DNA from: Gordonia sp. ABSL11-1
GTDB lineage: Bacteria; Actinomycetota; Actinomycetes; Mycobacteriales; Mycobacteriaceae
NCBI RefSeq assembly: GCF_030315685.1
Contig: NZ_JASXSI010000039.1
Span: forward strand, 1 to 33,564
Reading direction: 5' to 3'
Length of the DNA: 33,564 nucleotides
Shown: positions 15,534 through 23,455 of the stretch, piece after piece
Numbering within the stretch: position 1 is the stretch's first letter
Layout: the number at the start of each line of letters is the position of its first letter
Made by a program: the position numbers and the translations under genes
Notes under the pieces: generated by a model
What the model was told of the DNA's origin: nothing
The model's database searches: none
Seen by the model: the letters and a program-made list of their open reading frames with translations, nothing else

Positions 15534-15739
15534 CGTGTCCGCCGTCCCGAACGCAGTGCGAAGACGATGCCGAGGACGAATCCGAGCGGCGCACACATCG
15601 TGAGCAGGTAGACGACCGTCGGTGCGGTTCCGCCGTCGGTGACCAGCGGTGTGACGAACAGCGCCACGATCGCGGCCAGTCCGACCGCGAACACCACCCC
15701 GGCCGCCTGCAGCAGTCGCGGGGACGATTGCCTCTTCAT
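15530..15739 (-). CDS. Small two-helix membrane protein (Rv0870c position)
   Basis: A 69-aa protein with a basic start MKRQSSPRLLQ, two membrane helices (AAGVVFAVGLAAIVALFVTP and VVYLLTMCAPLGFVLGIVFAL) and a basic end RSGRRTR. Both ends should face the cytoplasm. It has no recognised function. It is the first gene of the leftward flavin reductase-moaA-moaD operon. ATG 15739 lies 7 bases from a TACCGT -10 box; the ggaaag in between could also act as a weak ribosome site. It sits where Rv0870c, a membrane protein, lies in M. tuberculosis. Confidence 0.7.
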   Translation of the reverse strand: MKRQSSPRLLQAAGVVFAVGLAAIVALFVTPLVTDGGTAPTVVYLLTMCAPLGFVLGIVFALRSGRRTR

Positions 15740-15746
15740 GCTTTCC

Positions 15747-15752
15747 ACGGTA
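15747..15752 (-). promoter_or_regulatory. -10 box TACCGT for the leftward moaA operon
   Basis: Read leftward, TACCGT ends 7 bases before ATG 15739. It supports transcription of the small membrane protein, flavin reductase, moaA and moaD as one unit. Confidence 0.45.
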
Positions 15753-15823
15753 GAACACCTCCCCCAGCGGTGACGTACGCCGAGGGTGAGGTATTCCACG
15801 TGACCGTCGTCGGCGCCGTTGGT

Positions 15824-15885
15824 TAGACTTGGTGCCCATTGGCGCCTGGATCATCTGACATGGAGCCGGGTCCGCTCGACGGACC
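15824..15885 (+). promoter_or_regulatory. cspB promoter and leader hairpin
   Basis: The -10 box TAGACT (15824-15829) predicts transcription from about 15836 and a leader of about 115 bases before GTG 15951. The leader holds a 6-bp stem, ggtccg/cggacc (15869-15874 and 15880-15885). Long structured leaders are common in cold-shock mRNAs. No sequence match to the E. coli cspA leader is claimed. Confidence 0.45.
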
Positions 15886-15950
15886 AGCCGAAAGTCAGGT
15901 GAGGGGCGCTTTTGTCATGGAACTCCGATGCACAGATGAGGGTGAGCACA

Positions 15951-16364
15951 GTGCCGACCGGCAAGGTGAAGTGGTACGACGCGGACAAAGGTTTCGGATT
16001 CCTCGCGCAGGACAGTGGGGAGGACGTCTACGTCCGCTCGTCGGCCCTGCCCGAGGGCGTGGAGGGGCTCAAACCCGGTCAGCGCGTCGAATTCGGCATG
16101 GCCGCGGGCCGTCGCGGACCCCAGGCCCTGTCGGTCACCGTCCTCGACCCTGCCCCGAGCGTCGCGAAGAACACCCGTGAGGCCGCCCGCAAGGAGACCA
16201 AGCGCCACACTCCCGACGAATTGCACGGCATGGTGGCGGACCTGATCACCCTGCTCGAGGGGACGGTGCAGCCGGAACTGCGCAAGGGTCGCTACCCGGA
16301 CCGCAAGACGTCGCAGCGGATCTCCGAGGTCGTGCGCGCGGTCACCCGCGAACTCGAGCGCTGA
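15951..16364 (+). CDS. cspB: Cold-shock-domain protein with C-terminal extension (CspB, Rv0871-like)
   Basis: A single-stranded nucleic acid binder. 137 aa, twice the size of ordinary CspA. Residues 1-65 are the cold-shock domain: GKVKWYDADKGFGFLAQD (RNP1 KGFGF) and EDVYVRSSAL (RNP2), then GQRVEFGMA. Residues 66-137 form a charged extension, with DELHGMVADLITLLEGTVQ and ELRKGRYPDRKTSQRISEVV, as in Rv0871. GTG 15951 (VPTGKVKWYD) follows GAGGGTGA and fits the family; ATG 15936 in frame would add five residues. It is divergent to the moaA operon and ends at a large hairpin starting immediately after the stop. Confidence 0.93.
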   Translation: MPTGKVKWYDADKGFGFLAQDSGEDVYVRSSALPEGVEGLKPGQRVEFGMAAGRRGPQALSVTVLDPAPSVAKNTREAARKETKRHTPDELHGMVADLITLLEGTVQPELRKGRYPDRKTSQRISEVVRAVTRELER

Positions 16365-16409
16365 GGTCGCGGGGTCGGGCCGCCGCGGGGCCGGCCGATC
16401 CCGCGGACC
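16365..16409. terminator. Bidirectional terminator-like hairpin
   Basis: It starts at the first base after the cspB stop. ggtcgcggggtcgg (16365-16378) pairs with ccgatcccgcggacc (16395-16409): 14 pairs including one G-T, with one bulged G. The loop is GC-rich. It separates convergent cspB and the DUF2771 gene. Confidence 0.7.
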
Positions 16410-16434
16410 CGCTCAACCCCGGCTCAACTCAGGT

Positions 16435-16995
16435 TCAACCCCGTTGCGCCGCAGGCATCTGCAGGTTGTCGGGGGTGGTGTTGGCGGCGAGGAACCCGCG
16501 CGCGATGACGTTGTCGGTTCCCGCGTCGGCCACGGCCGACGGCACCTGCACCTCGACGTTGATCAACACGCGGTCCGGTGTCGACTGCAGGACCGTGGTG
16601 TAGGTCGAGTTCGACCGCATCGGCACGGACGTCCCGTCCGGTCCGTTCGGCGTCAGATATTGCACGACCAGGTTCCACGGCCACTCCGCGATCCCCTGCG
16701 AGACCGACAGCATCACCGTCTCGCCGACGGGTACCGGCACCCGCTGGATGCGCATGTCGGTGAGCTGCTCGGGCTCACAGTTCTTCAGGAAGACATCGCA
16801 CATGCGGGTCGGGTCGACCCGGATGAGTCGGTCGCCGACGGCGAGCTGCAGATACATGTCGTCGTGCGACGTGCTGTCCTCGGACCACGAGTCCTTGGTG
16901 AGGAACACCACCGTGCCGCCGACGACGACCACGAACGCGACGACGACCGCCGCGATGACGGTGAGTGCCTTCTTCTCTCCACTGTTCAGATTCAC
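16435..16995 (-). CDS. DUF2771 family exported or anchored protein (Rv0875c-like)
   Basis: 186 aa, function unknown. Residues about 9-32 (ALTVIAAVVVAFVVVVGGTVVF) form an uncleaved signal anchor, leaving the rest outside the membrane. Then LQLAVGDRLIRVDPTRMCDVFLKNCEP with two Cys, VPVPVGETVMLSVSQGIAEWPW and RVLINVEVQVPSAVADAG, which look like a beta-rich domain. GTG 16995 lies 3 bases after the stop of the upstream MFS gene, so the two are co-transcribed, as are Rv0876c-Rv0875c in M. tuberculosis. It may assist that transporter, by neighbourhood only. Confidence 0.82.
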   Translation of the reverse strand: MNLNSGEKKALTVIAAVVVAFVVVVGGTVVFLTKDSWSEDSTSHDDMYLQLAVGDRLIRVDPTRMCDVFLKNCEPEQLTDMRIQRVPVPVGETVMLSVSQGIAEWPWNLVVQYLTPNGPDGTSVPMRSNSTYTTVLQSTPDRVLINVEVQVPSAVADAGTDNVIARGFLAANTTPDNLQMPAAQRG

Positions 16996-16998
16996 GTT

Positions 16999-19023
16999 CT
17001 AGGGCTGTCCTGTGTGGTCGGTGTGATCTCGGTCGGAAGGGATCCGGTCGGTGCGTGGCCGTCCGGCGGGCATCTGCCGCGTCGAGGAGGCTCCGCGCCG
17101 GCCGTCGGCGGCCGGATGTGCCCGCGTCGCGGCCTGCGACGGTGGGACGTGGCCGGATCGGCGCGTCACGCGGTCGGTGTCGCCGAGGTGGATCGCGACC
17201 GTCGGCTCGGCATAGTCGGGGCGCTGTCCGCCGATACCCGGTATCAACGACGACCCTCGCGTGGTCAGCACGGTCTGGAGAAGTCCGATGCCGAGCAGCA
17301 CGGCGACGACGGTGAAGCCGATCCACAACGTCGGCGGGAGAAGAACGCCCAGGCTCGCGCCGAGCACCCACCCCAATTGCAGCACCGTCTCCGACCGTCC
17401 GAAGGCCGACGCGCGTGATTCCTCGGGTAGGTCGTCCTGGATCGACGAGTCGAGGCACACCTTGCCCACGGCGCTGGTGCCGGACGCGACGAACGCCGCG
17501 ACCGTGGCGATGACGATGTTGCCGAAGATCGCGGCGAGCGTGGCGACGACGAAACATGCGGCGGTGCACCACAGCACGATCTGCGGCGGATTCTTCAGCT
17601 CCAGGCGCGTGCCCAGACCGTTGCCGATCATGTTGCCGACACCTGCCGCCGCGCCGACGGCGCCGAGCAGGACGAGCTGGGTCCAGTCGGAGTGCACGTC
17701 TTGCTGGGCCTTGGCATAGAACGCGATGTAGAGCGTGAGGAAGCCGGTCAGAATCCGGATCGTGGCGTTGCCCCACAGTCCGGCGACCACCTTGCGACCC
17801 AGCGGCTGCCGCATCTTGGCGGCGATCGCGGTCGCGGTCTCGCGGGCGCCCCGGAGCCCGGTGCCGCCCGCGTCGTCGCGGGGCGGGCGTGCGGCAGGTT
17901 CACCGTGGTAGGTCAATGTCGTCGGTATCTCACCCTCGGTCACCTCGACCCACGACGGGATGCGCATGCACAGATACGCGCCGACGGCGGCGATCACCGC
18001 GAGCCATGCCATGGCGCCCGGGATGTGGATCGGCAGCACCTTGGCGAGGAGGAGTTCGAACAACGCGGCGACACCGCCGCCGATGATCGTTCCGCCGATC
18101 AGGCCGAAGGTGGTCAGGCGGGAGTTCACCCTCGGCAGATCGATGCTCGGCGGGACGACGCGCGGTGTGACCGCCGACTTCAGCACCCCGAACGATTTCG
18201 ACAACACGAGCAGCCCGAGCGCACACGGATAGAGCACCCACGGGTCGTACTGCAGCTGCTGGGCGGTCGAGTCCCAGGAACAGTTCGCCATGATCAGCAG
18301 GGCGAGGACGACCCGGAGCCCGAACGTCGTCGCCATCGCGATCCGCCGACCGTGCTGCAGGCGATCGAGAAGCGGCCCGATGAGCGGTGCGATCAGTGCG
18401 AACGGCGCGATGGTGAGCGCGAGGTACAGGCCGACGCTCGTCTTCGACTCACCGGTCGCCGCAGCGAAGAACAGAGTGTTCGCCAACGCGACGGCCATGG
18501 CCGCGTCGACGGCGAAGTTGACGATGACCGGCAGGGTCAGCGCGGTCAGCCCCGAGCGGTCGGCACCGTCGGCGGTGGCGGCCTGATAGATCTTCCCGAT
18601 GCCGCGGCCGGTCAGTTCCCGACTGCGCATCGCGGCGACCCGGGCGACGGTGATCTTCTTCGGGACACCGCGCTCGCCTGGTACGTCGGTCGGCATTGCG
18701 CGGGTGCCGCCGAGGTGCTCGGTGGCGGCGTCGGGATGGCCGTCGTTGTCGAGCGGCGGCAGGTGCGGATTGTGTGTGCGCGGCGGTAGGTAGGCGTGGT
18801 CGGCGGGACCGCGGCCGGCGGGGCGGCCGGTGGGACGGCGCGATGCCCCCGGTGGGATGTGCGCGGTCCGGCCGTCATCGGCTGGATAGTTTGCAGTCTC
18901 CGGATGCTGCCGGTGGTTGCGGCGGTCGTCGGCCGGCCCGGCGTCGCGAGGCGTGCCGCGGGGGTCGGGCCCCGCCGGTTCGCTCTGCTCCCGCCACGGA
19001 AAGCGGGGACTGGGTCGGTTCAC
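16999..19023 (-). CDS. MFS-like transporter with long disordered N-terminus (Rv0876c-like)
   Basis: 674 aa. Residues 1-120 are Pro/Arg/Asp-rich and probably disordered (SEPAGPDPRGTPRDAGPADD); 120-150 contain VARVAAMRSRELTGRGI; the remainder has about 10-12 membrane helices of major facilitator type (APFALIAPLIGPLLDRLQHG is the classic loop 2-3 motif region). The polar tail of about 80 residues has no helix. The substrate is unknown. GTG 19023 lies 7 bases from AACAAT, a weak -10 box; a shorter start such as the internal MPTDVPGERG is possible. It faces the DUF3027 gene across a 171-base divergent gap holding an 8-bp inverted repeat. Confidence 0.85.
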   Translation of the reverse strand: MNRPSPRFPWREQSEPAGPDPRGTPRDAGPADDRRNHRQHPETANYPADDGRTAHIPPGASRRPTGRPAGRGPADHAYLPPRTHNPHLPPLDNDGHPDAATEHLGGTRAMPTDVPGERGVPKKITVARVAAMRSRELTGRGIGKIYQAATADGADRSGLTALTLPVIVNFAVDAAMAVALANTLFFAAATGESKTSVGLYLALTIAPFALIAPLIGPLLDRLQHGRRIAMATTFGLRVVLALLIMANCSWDSTAQQLQYDPWVLYPCALGLLVLSKSFGVLKSAVTPRVVPPSIDLPRVNSRLTTFGLIGGTIIGGGVAALFELLLAKVLPIHIPGAMAWLAVIAAVGAYLCMRIPSWVEVTEGEIPTTLTYHGEPAARPPRDDAGGTGLRGARETATAIAAKMRQPLGRKVVAGLWGNATIRILTGFLTLYIAFYAKAQQDVHSDWTQLVLLGAVGAAAGVGNMIGNGLGTRLELKNPPQIVLWCTAACFVVATLAAIFGNIVIATVAAFVASGTSAVGKVCLDSSIQDDLPEESRASAFGRSETVLQLGWVLGASLGVLLPPTLWIGFTVVAVLLGIGLLQTVLTTRGSSLIPGIGGQRPDYAEPTVAIHLGDTDRVTRRSGHVPPSQAATRAHPAADGRRGASSTRQMPAGRPRTDRIPSDRDHTDHTGQP

Positions 19024-19093
19024 ATCGCCAATTGTTCCTCATCGCCCCGACTCGGTGTCGGCACGGCCGTCCCGCGCGTGCCGGTGGTGACCT

Positions 19094-19118
19094 CGCTCAC
19101 GACCGGCGGACGTGAGCG
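19094..19118. promoter_or_regulatory. Inverted repeat in the MFS/DUF3027 divergent region
   Basis: cgctcacg (19094-19101) and cgtgagcg (19111-19118) form perfect 8-bp arms with a 9-base spacer, about 70 bases from each start. The size suits a dimeric repressor. No regulator gene is adjacent. Confidence 0.4.
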
Positions 19119-19194
19119 CGACGAATCCGTGCGCGGGAGACCGCAAATGACGGGTCGGTGCCGCGCAGGTCACGCGGTGTTGCACACTGGACGG

Positions 19195-19992
19195 GTGACT
19201 CTTGCATTCGATGCCGACCGGCTGCGTGCCGCCGTCGACGTGGCGCGCGCGGCGCTCGTCGAGGACGGCCAACATCCGGGCGCGCACCTGGAGAGCGCCA
19301 CCGAGGGCGAATGGGCCGTCGCCCACTACTTCGAGGCCGGACTCGCCGGTTATCGCGGCTGGCAGTGGTGTGTCGTCCTCGCGGGTGCACCGGACACCGA
19401 CGAGATCACGGTCTCCGAGATCGTGCTCCTCCCGGGCGAGGGATCGTTGCTCGCACCGAGTTGGGTGCCGTGGAACGAACGCGTGGCCCCCGGCGACCTC
19501 ACTCCGGGCGACGTCCTGGCCGCCGAGCCCGACGACGCGCGTCTGGTGCCGAACCAGATCGACACCGGCGACGAGTTCCGCTTTCCCGCCGACGACGAGC
19601 CGAGCGACGATGACGACGAGGAGATCGGGCAGGTCGCGGGTGAACTCGGTCTGGGCCGACGTCGGCTGCTGAGTCGGGAAGGGCGCGACGAGGCCGCGCA
19701 ACGGTGGTACGACGGCGATTTCGGTCCGCACGCCGACATGGCCGTCGCCGCCGCCTACAGCTGCGCCACGTGCGGCTTCTATCTTCCACTCGCCGGTGCG
19801 TTGCGACCGGCCTTCGGGGTGTGCGCGAACGAGTATTCGGCCGACGGTCACGTGGTGGCCGCCGACTACGGGTGCGGGGCGCATTCCGACGTCCCGGCGC
19901 CCAAGGGCGAAGGCTCGCCGGCCTACGACGCCTACGACGACGGTGCATTGGAGATCGTCAGCGTCGGCTCCGTCGGCGACGCGACCGCCTGA
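19195..19992 (+). CDS. DUF3027 domain protein (Rv0877-like)
   Basis: 265 aa, cytosolic, function unknown. The N-terminal half is conserved (AHYFEAGLAGYRGWQWCVVLAGAP cut by DTDEITVSEIVLLPGEGSL), then PSWVPWNERVAPGDLTPGDVL. An acidic stretch, DDEPSDDDDEE, links to RRLLSREGRDEAAQRWYDGDFGP. Near the C-terminus CATCGFYLPL, then VCANEYSADGHVV and YGCGAHSD give spaced Cys and His that could bind zinc. GTG 19195 has CACACT 6 bases upstream and no RBS. The next gene, a sacsin-type ATPase, begins 14 bases after its stop, so they form one unit. Confidence 0.85.
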   Translation: MTLAFDADRLRAAVDVARAALVEDGQHPGAHLESATEGEWAVAHYFEAGLAGYRGWQWCVVLAGAPDTDEITVSEIVLLPGEGSLLAPSWVPWNERVAPGDLTPGDVLAAEPDDARLVPNQIDTGDEFRFPADDEPSDDDDEEIGQVAGELGLGRRRLLSREGRDEAAQRWYDGDFGPHADMAVAAAYSCATCGFYLPLAGALRPAFGVCANEYSADGHVVAADYGCGAHSDVPAPKGEGSPAYDAYDDGALEIVSVGSVGDATA

Positions 19993-20006
19993 GGCGACCC
20001 GACACG

Positions 20007-22838
20007 GTGAGTGCCACCGACGAGGCCGGTGCTGCCAGGCGGGCCGCCGCTGATCCCTTCGGTCTCGCCGCGTTGTGTTCGGCCACGCTCGACACCTGGC
20101 GCACGTCGCCGACGCGGTTCGCCGAGGACGTCGCCGCCGAGACCGATCTGGTGACGGTCGGCTACCGCGACCGCCTGTTCACCGAACTCGCGGCCAACGC
20201 AGCCGATGCCGCCGCGGCCGCCGGTGTGCCGGGGAGACTGGTCATCTGGGCCGCCGACGACGCGGTACACGTCGCCAACACCGGGGCGCCATTGACCGCC
20301 GACGGCGTCCGATCTCTGCTCGCCCTTCGGGTCTCGGCGAAGACCGGTACGACCGACGCCCCGCACGTGGGACGGTTCGGAGTCGGCTTCACCGCGACCG
20401 CGACCGTCGCCGACCGCGTCGAGGTCCGGTCCACGACGGGATCTATCGTGTTCGACCGCGCCCGATCCGTCCGGGCCGCCGCCGATGCCGGGGTCGATGT
20501 CGCCGACGATGGTGTGCCACCGCTGCTCCGGCTCGCCTGGCCGGTCCCGGACATGCCGCACGACGATCTCGACACCGAGATCATCCTGCATCTGCGGGAC
20601 GGAGTGTCCGCCACTGCCCTCATTGACCTGGCGCGCACGCAGGCGGCCGATCTGCTCCTGGAACTACCTGCTCTGGAACAGATCTCGGTGGCGGATGCGA
20701 TCACCTCGATCCGACGGGAACCGTTGTCGGCGACGACCGCGACCGTCGTCGTCGAGTCCCGGGTGGATGGGCGCACTGAGCCGCGACAGTGGGTGGAGTC
20801 GTCTCACGACGGCACCCGATGGCTGGTCGAACTGGGCCCCGACGGGCCGCTCATTCCCGACCCGAATGTGCTGTGTGCGCCGACGCCCACCGACATCGAG
20901 CTGTCGTTGCCGGCCCGCGTCATCACCGATCTACTGCTGACCCCGGACCGGCGACATCTGCATCCGGACGCCGGCATCGTCACGGCCGCAGCCGGTTACA
21001 GCGAGCTCATCGCGGCGGTACCGGCGTCGTGGCGGCCCGAGCTGATCCCGACACACGCCGACACCCGCAACCGCGACGACGGTGCTCTGGTCGATGCCGT
21101 GATCGACGAATTGCGTTCCACAACTTGGCTTCCCGCCGCCGGCGGAGAACTCGTCGAGGACGAGACCGCTGCGCGAGACCTCGTGCCGAGCCGTTCCGTC
21201 GTGTTCGGTGACCTGACTGTCGAGCTGGCCGAGGTGCTCGCCCCCGTGATGGGCGACCTCGCGCATCCGGATGTGTCCGAGCGGCGGCATCTGGCCCGGT
21301 TGAGGTCGGTGGGTGTGGCGGAGATCGGGCCGGCCGACCTCGCCGAGCGGCTCGTCGGCCTCGATCGCGACCCGACTTGGTGGCGCGCCCTGTACGAGGC
21401 TCTCTCGCCAGTGGTGACCAGCGCGTCGGACGTGGAAGAGCTGGGGGCGCTGCCGATTCCGCGCGCCGACGGGCGGATGAACATCGGCGCGCGGGGGCTG
21501 TTCGTGGCCGACACCCTCGACATCCCGATTCGCTGGGTCCCGACTCTGCACGCCGATGCCCGCCACCCACTCATCGAGCGGCTCGGCGCCGAGCCGCTGT
21601 CGGTCGCCGTCGCCCTGTCCGATCCCGCCCTCGAACAGCTCATCGACGACGTCGACGACGACGAGTTGGCCGAGGTGGCCGACGAGGTGTTCGCGCTCTT
21701 GGCCGCGGACCCCTCCGCGGAGGTGCCGGAATGGTTGTCGGGCATGCCGATCCCCGACCGGGACGGTTCGCTGCGCCCGGCCGACGAGCTGCTGTTGCCG
21801 GACAGTCCGCTGGCCGCGGTCCTCGTCGACGACTCCCCGTTCGGCGTCGTGGCCGACGATCTCGTGCGGAGGGTGGGGCCGGACGTGTTGCGGCGCATCG
21901 GGGTCGGGTGGGGATTCCTCACCGTCGTCGACGACTTGCCCGTCGGGCCGGACCACGACCTGCCCGACGAGGACGAGTGGTGGTCGTCGGCGGCCGACCC
22001 GCCCGATCGTCTGGTCGCGGTGCGCGACCTCGACCTGGTCGCCGATGACCGATGGCCGGAGGCGCTGACCCTGCTCGCGACGGACGAGACGCTCGCCCCG
22101 CTGCTGGCCGACCGTGACGGCTACACCGCCTGGTGGTTGCGGCACCACGCCGTCGTCGACGGACATCGACTCGCCTGGTATCGATCGCCGTCCGACGAAC
22201 ACCTTCTCGGTGTCCGCGACGCACTGGATCACCCGTACGCGGACACTCTCGCTGCGGCTCTCGGCGGCCTCGTGATCGAATCGTCCGACGACGCGAACAC
22301 GATCCTCGCGCACCTCGGTGATCCGCAGCGCACGATCACCCCGGGAGTTGCGGCGTCGGTCTACGGTGCCGTCGTCCGCGCTGCCCGCGACGGCGTCGTG
22401 AGAGCGTCGGAACTCGATGTGCCGCAGTGTGTTCGGGCATTGTCGGGCGATGCGGTGGAGGCGGCCGTCGTCGCGGACACCCCGTGGATCCTGCAGGTGC
22501 TGGCCCCGGATGATGCCGTCCTGGCCGGTGCGCACGTCGACCGTGACGACGCGGATCTGCTCGCCGACATCCTCGACCTGCCGACGGCAGGGGAGGAGAT
22601 CGAGACCGAGGTCCGCGACGTCGGAGACGCGAGTACCGCCCACAGTTCGGAGGCGGTGGCGTTCACCGCGATCCGCGGCTCGGATCTTCCCCACGGAGAG
22701 GTCCGGCTCCACGACGAATTGTGGGTGGTGGTGCGGCGCAACGGTGTGCGTTCCGAGATGCGGGTCGACTGGTGGGTCGACGGACGAGGCGTCACGCACC
22801 TGCCTCGGAGGTCGACCGGGCATCGATCCCGACCATGA
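20007..22838 (+). CDS. Sacsin-N-terminal-like GHKL ATPase
   Basis: 943 aa. The N-terminal 200 residues carry a Bergerat (HSP90/GHKL) ATP-binding fold: FTELAANAADAA with Glu60, Asn64 and Asp67 (N box), WAADDAVHVANTGAPL at 81-96 (G1, with ANTG in place of the usual DNG), and HVGRFGVGFTATATV at 120-134 (G2 lid). The remaining 700 residues lack known motifs but repeat a pattern of short Asp-rich, helicase-free modules, as in sacsin-type proteins. There is no signal peptide or membrane helix. GTG 20007 lies 14 bases after DUF3027. A chaperone-like role is a family guess; it is not a sensor kinase, as no H box is seen. Its end overlaps the convergent TetR gene by 47 bases. Confidence 0.82.
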   Translation: MSATDEAGAARRAAADPFGLAALCSATLDTWRTSPTRFAEDVAAETDLVTVGYRDRLFTELAANAADAAAAAGVPGRLVIWAADDAVHVANTGAPLTADGVRSLLALRVSAKTGTTDAPHVGRFGVGFTATATVADRVEVRSTTGSIVFDRARSVRAAADAGVDVADDGVPPLLRLAWPVPDMPHDDLDTEIILHLRDGVSATALIDLARTQAADLLLELPALEQISVADAITSIRREPLSATTATVVVESRVDGRTEPRQWVESSHDGTRWLVELGPDGPLIPDPNVLCAPTPTDIELSLPARVITDLLLTPDRRHLHPDAGIVTAAAGYSELIAAVPASWRPELIPTHADTRNRDDGALVDAVIDELRSTTWLPAAGGELVEDETAARDLVPSRSVVFGDLTVELAEVLAPVMGDLAHPDVSERRHLARLRSVGVAEIGPADLAERLVGLDRDPTWWRALYEALSPVVTSASDVEELGALPIPRADGRMNIGARGLFVADTLDIPIRWVPTLHADARHPLIERLGAEPLSVAVALSDPALEQLIDDVDDDELAEVADEVFALLAADPSAEVPEWLSGMPIPDRDGSLRPADELLLPDSPLAAVLVDDSPFGVVADDLVRRVGPDVLRRIGVGWGFLTVVDDLPVGPDHDLPDEDEWWSSAADPPDRLVAVRDLDLVADDRWPEALTLLATDETLAPLLADRDGYTAWWLRHHAVVDGHRLAWYRSPSDEHLLGVRDALDHPYADTLAAALGGLVIESSDDANTILAHLGDPQRTITPGVAASVYGAVVRAARDGVVRASELDVPQCVRALSGDAVEAAVVADTPWILQVLAPDDAVLAGAHVDRDDADLLADILDLPTAGEEIETEVRDVGDASTAHSSEAVAFTAIRGSDLPHGEVRLHDELWVVVRRNGVRSEMRVDWWVDGRGVTHLPRRSTGHRSRP

Positions 22839-23394
22839 GGATCGACGCCAGCTCCCGGTAGGCGTGTGCGTCGTCGAGGCCGGTGGCGGCGGCGACCTCG
22901 CGACGTTGGATACGACTCATCATCGAGGCCGCGAGATCGGCGGCGAACGATGCGTTGACGTCCCGGAAGTCGCCGCCGGCGACGCCGTCGGCGATCAGCT
23001 CGCTGACGCGGCGAGCCGCGGCCTGTGTGTTCCGCTCGTACAGTTCGCGGGTCGGCGCGTAGGCGTGCAGGTCGGTCATGAACTGCTCCGAGGCCGGGGC
23101 GAGTGCGTCGCCCACCGCGATGAGGTAGGCGATGACCTTGGCGCGGGCCCCGTCGGTGGCGGAGACGTTGCCCTCCACCTGCTCGGTGGCGACCCGGAAA
23201 AAGTGCGTCACCGTCTTGACGACGAGCTGCTCCTTGCTGCCGGCGAGGGTGTACAGGGTGGACTTCGAGCAGCGCAGCCGGGCTGCCAGTTCCGCGACGC
23301 CCAGGTGAGCGAAGCCCTCCGCGAGCAGGAGTGTCACCAGCGCGTCGAAGAGATCACCTCGTCGGGCCGTGGCGAACGCGGTGTCGTCGGTCAT
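22792..23394 (-). CDS. TetR-family regulator of the adjacent acyl-CoA dehydrogenase
   Basis: 200 aa. The N-terminal HTH is clear (DALVTLLLAEGFAHLGV, ELAARLRCSKSTLYTLAGSK, EQLVVKTV) and is followed by an all-helical ligand domain. ATG 23394 is preferred over ATG 23403 because a TACTAT -10 box lies 7 bases before it, leaving no leader. That box overlaps the palindrome shared with the divergent acyl-CoA dehydrogenase, so it should repress itself and the enzyme; acyl-CoA or a fatty acid is the likely inducer by analogy. Its C-terminal 15 codons run antisense to the end of the sacsin-like gene. Confidence 0.9.
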   Translation of the reverse strand: MTDDTAFATARRGDLFDALVTLLLAEGFAHLGVAELAARLRCSKSTLYTLAGSKEQLVVKTVTHFFRVATEQVEGNVSATDGARAKVIAYLIAVGDALAPASEQFMTDLHAYAPTRELYERNTQAAARRVSELIADGVAGGDFRDVNASFAADLAASMMSRIQRREVAAATGLDDAHAYRELASILMVGIDARSTSEAGA

Positions 23395-23401
23395 GGCACA
23401 C

Positions 23402-23431
23402 ATAGTACTGTGAGGGGTACTTCAGTACTGT
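23402..23431. promoter_or_regulatory. TetR operator with overlapping divergent promoters
   Basis: The arms agtactg (23404-23410) and cagtact (23423-23429) make a 26-base palindrome; agtactgt also recurs directly at 20-base spacing. It overlaps TACTAT (leftward -10, 23407-23402) and TACTGT (rightward -10, 23426-23431). Binding here would block both promoters. Confidence 0.65.
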
Positions 23432-23455
23432 TCCAGTTCCCTCGGAGGTTGTGTC

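Noticed and set aside
20931..22823. Leftward open frame of 630 codons inside the sacsin-like gene
   Set aside because: It is Arg/Gly/Val-rich shadow sequence with no motif, and the rightward frame has clear ATPase boxes.
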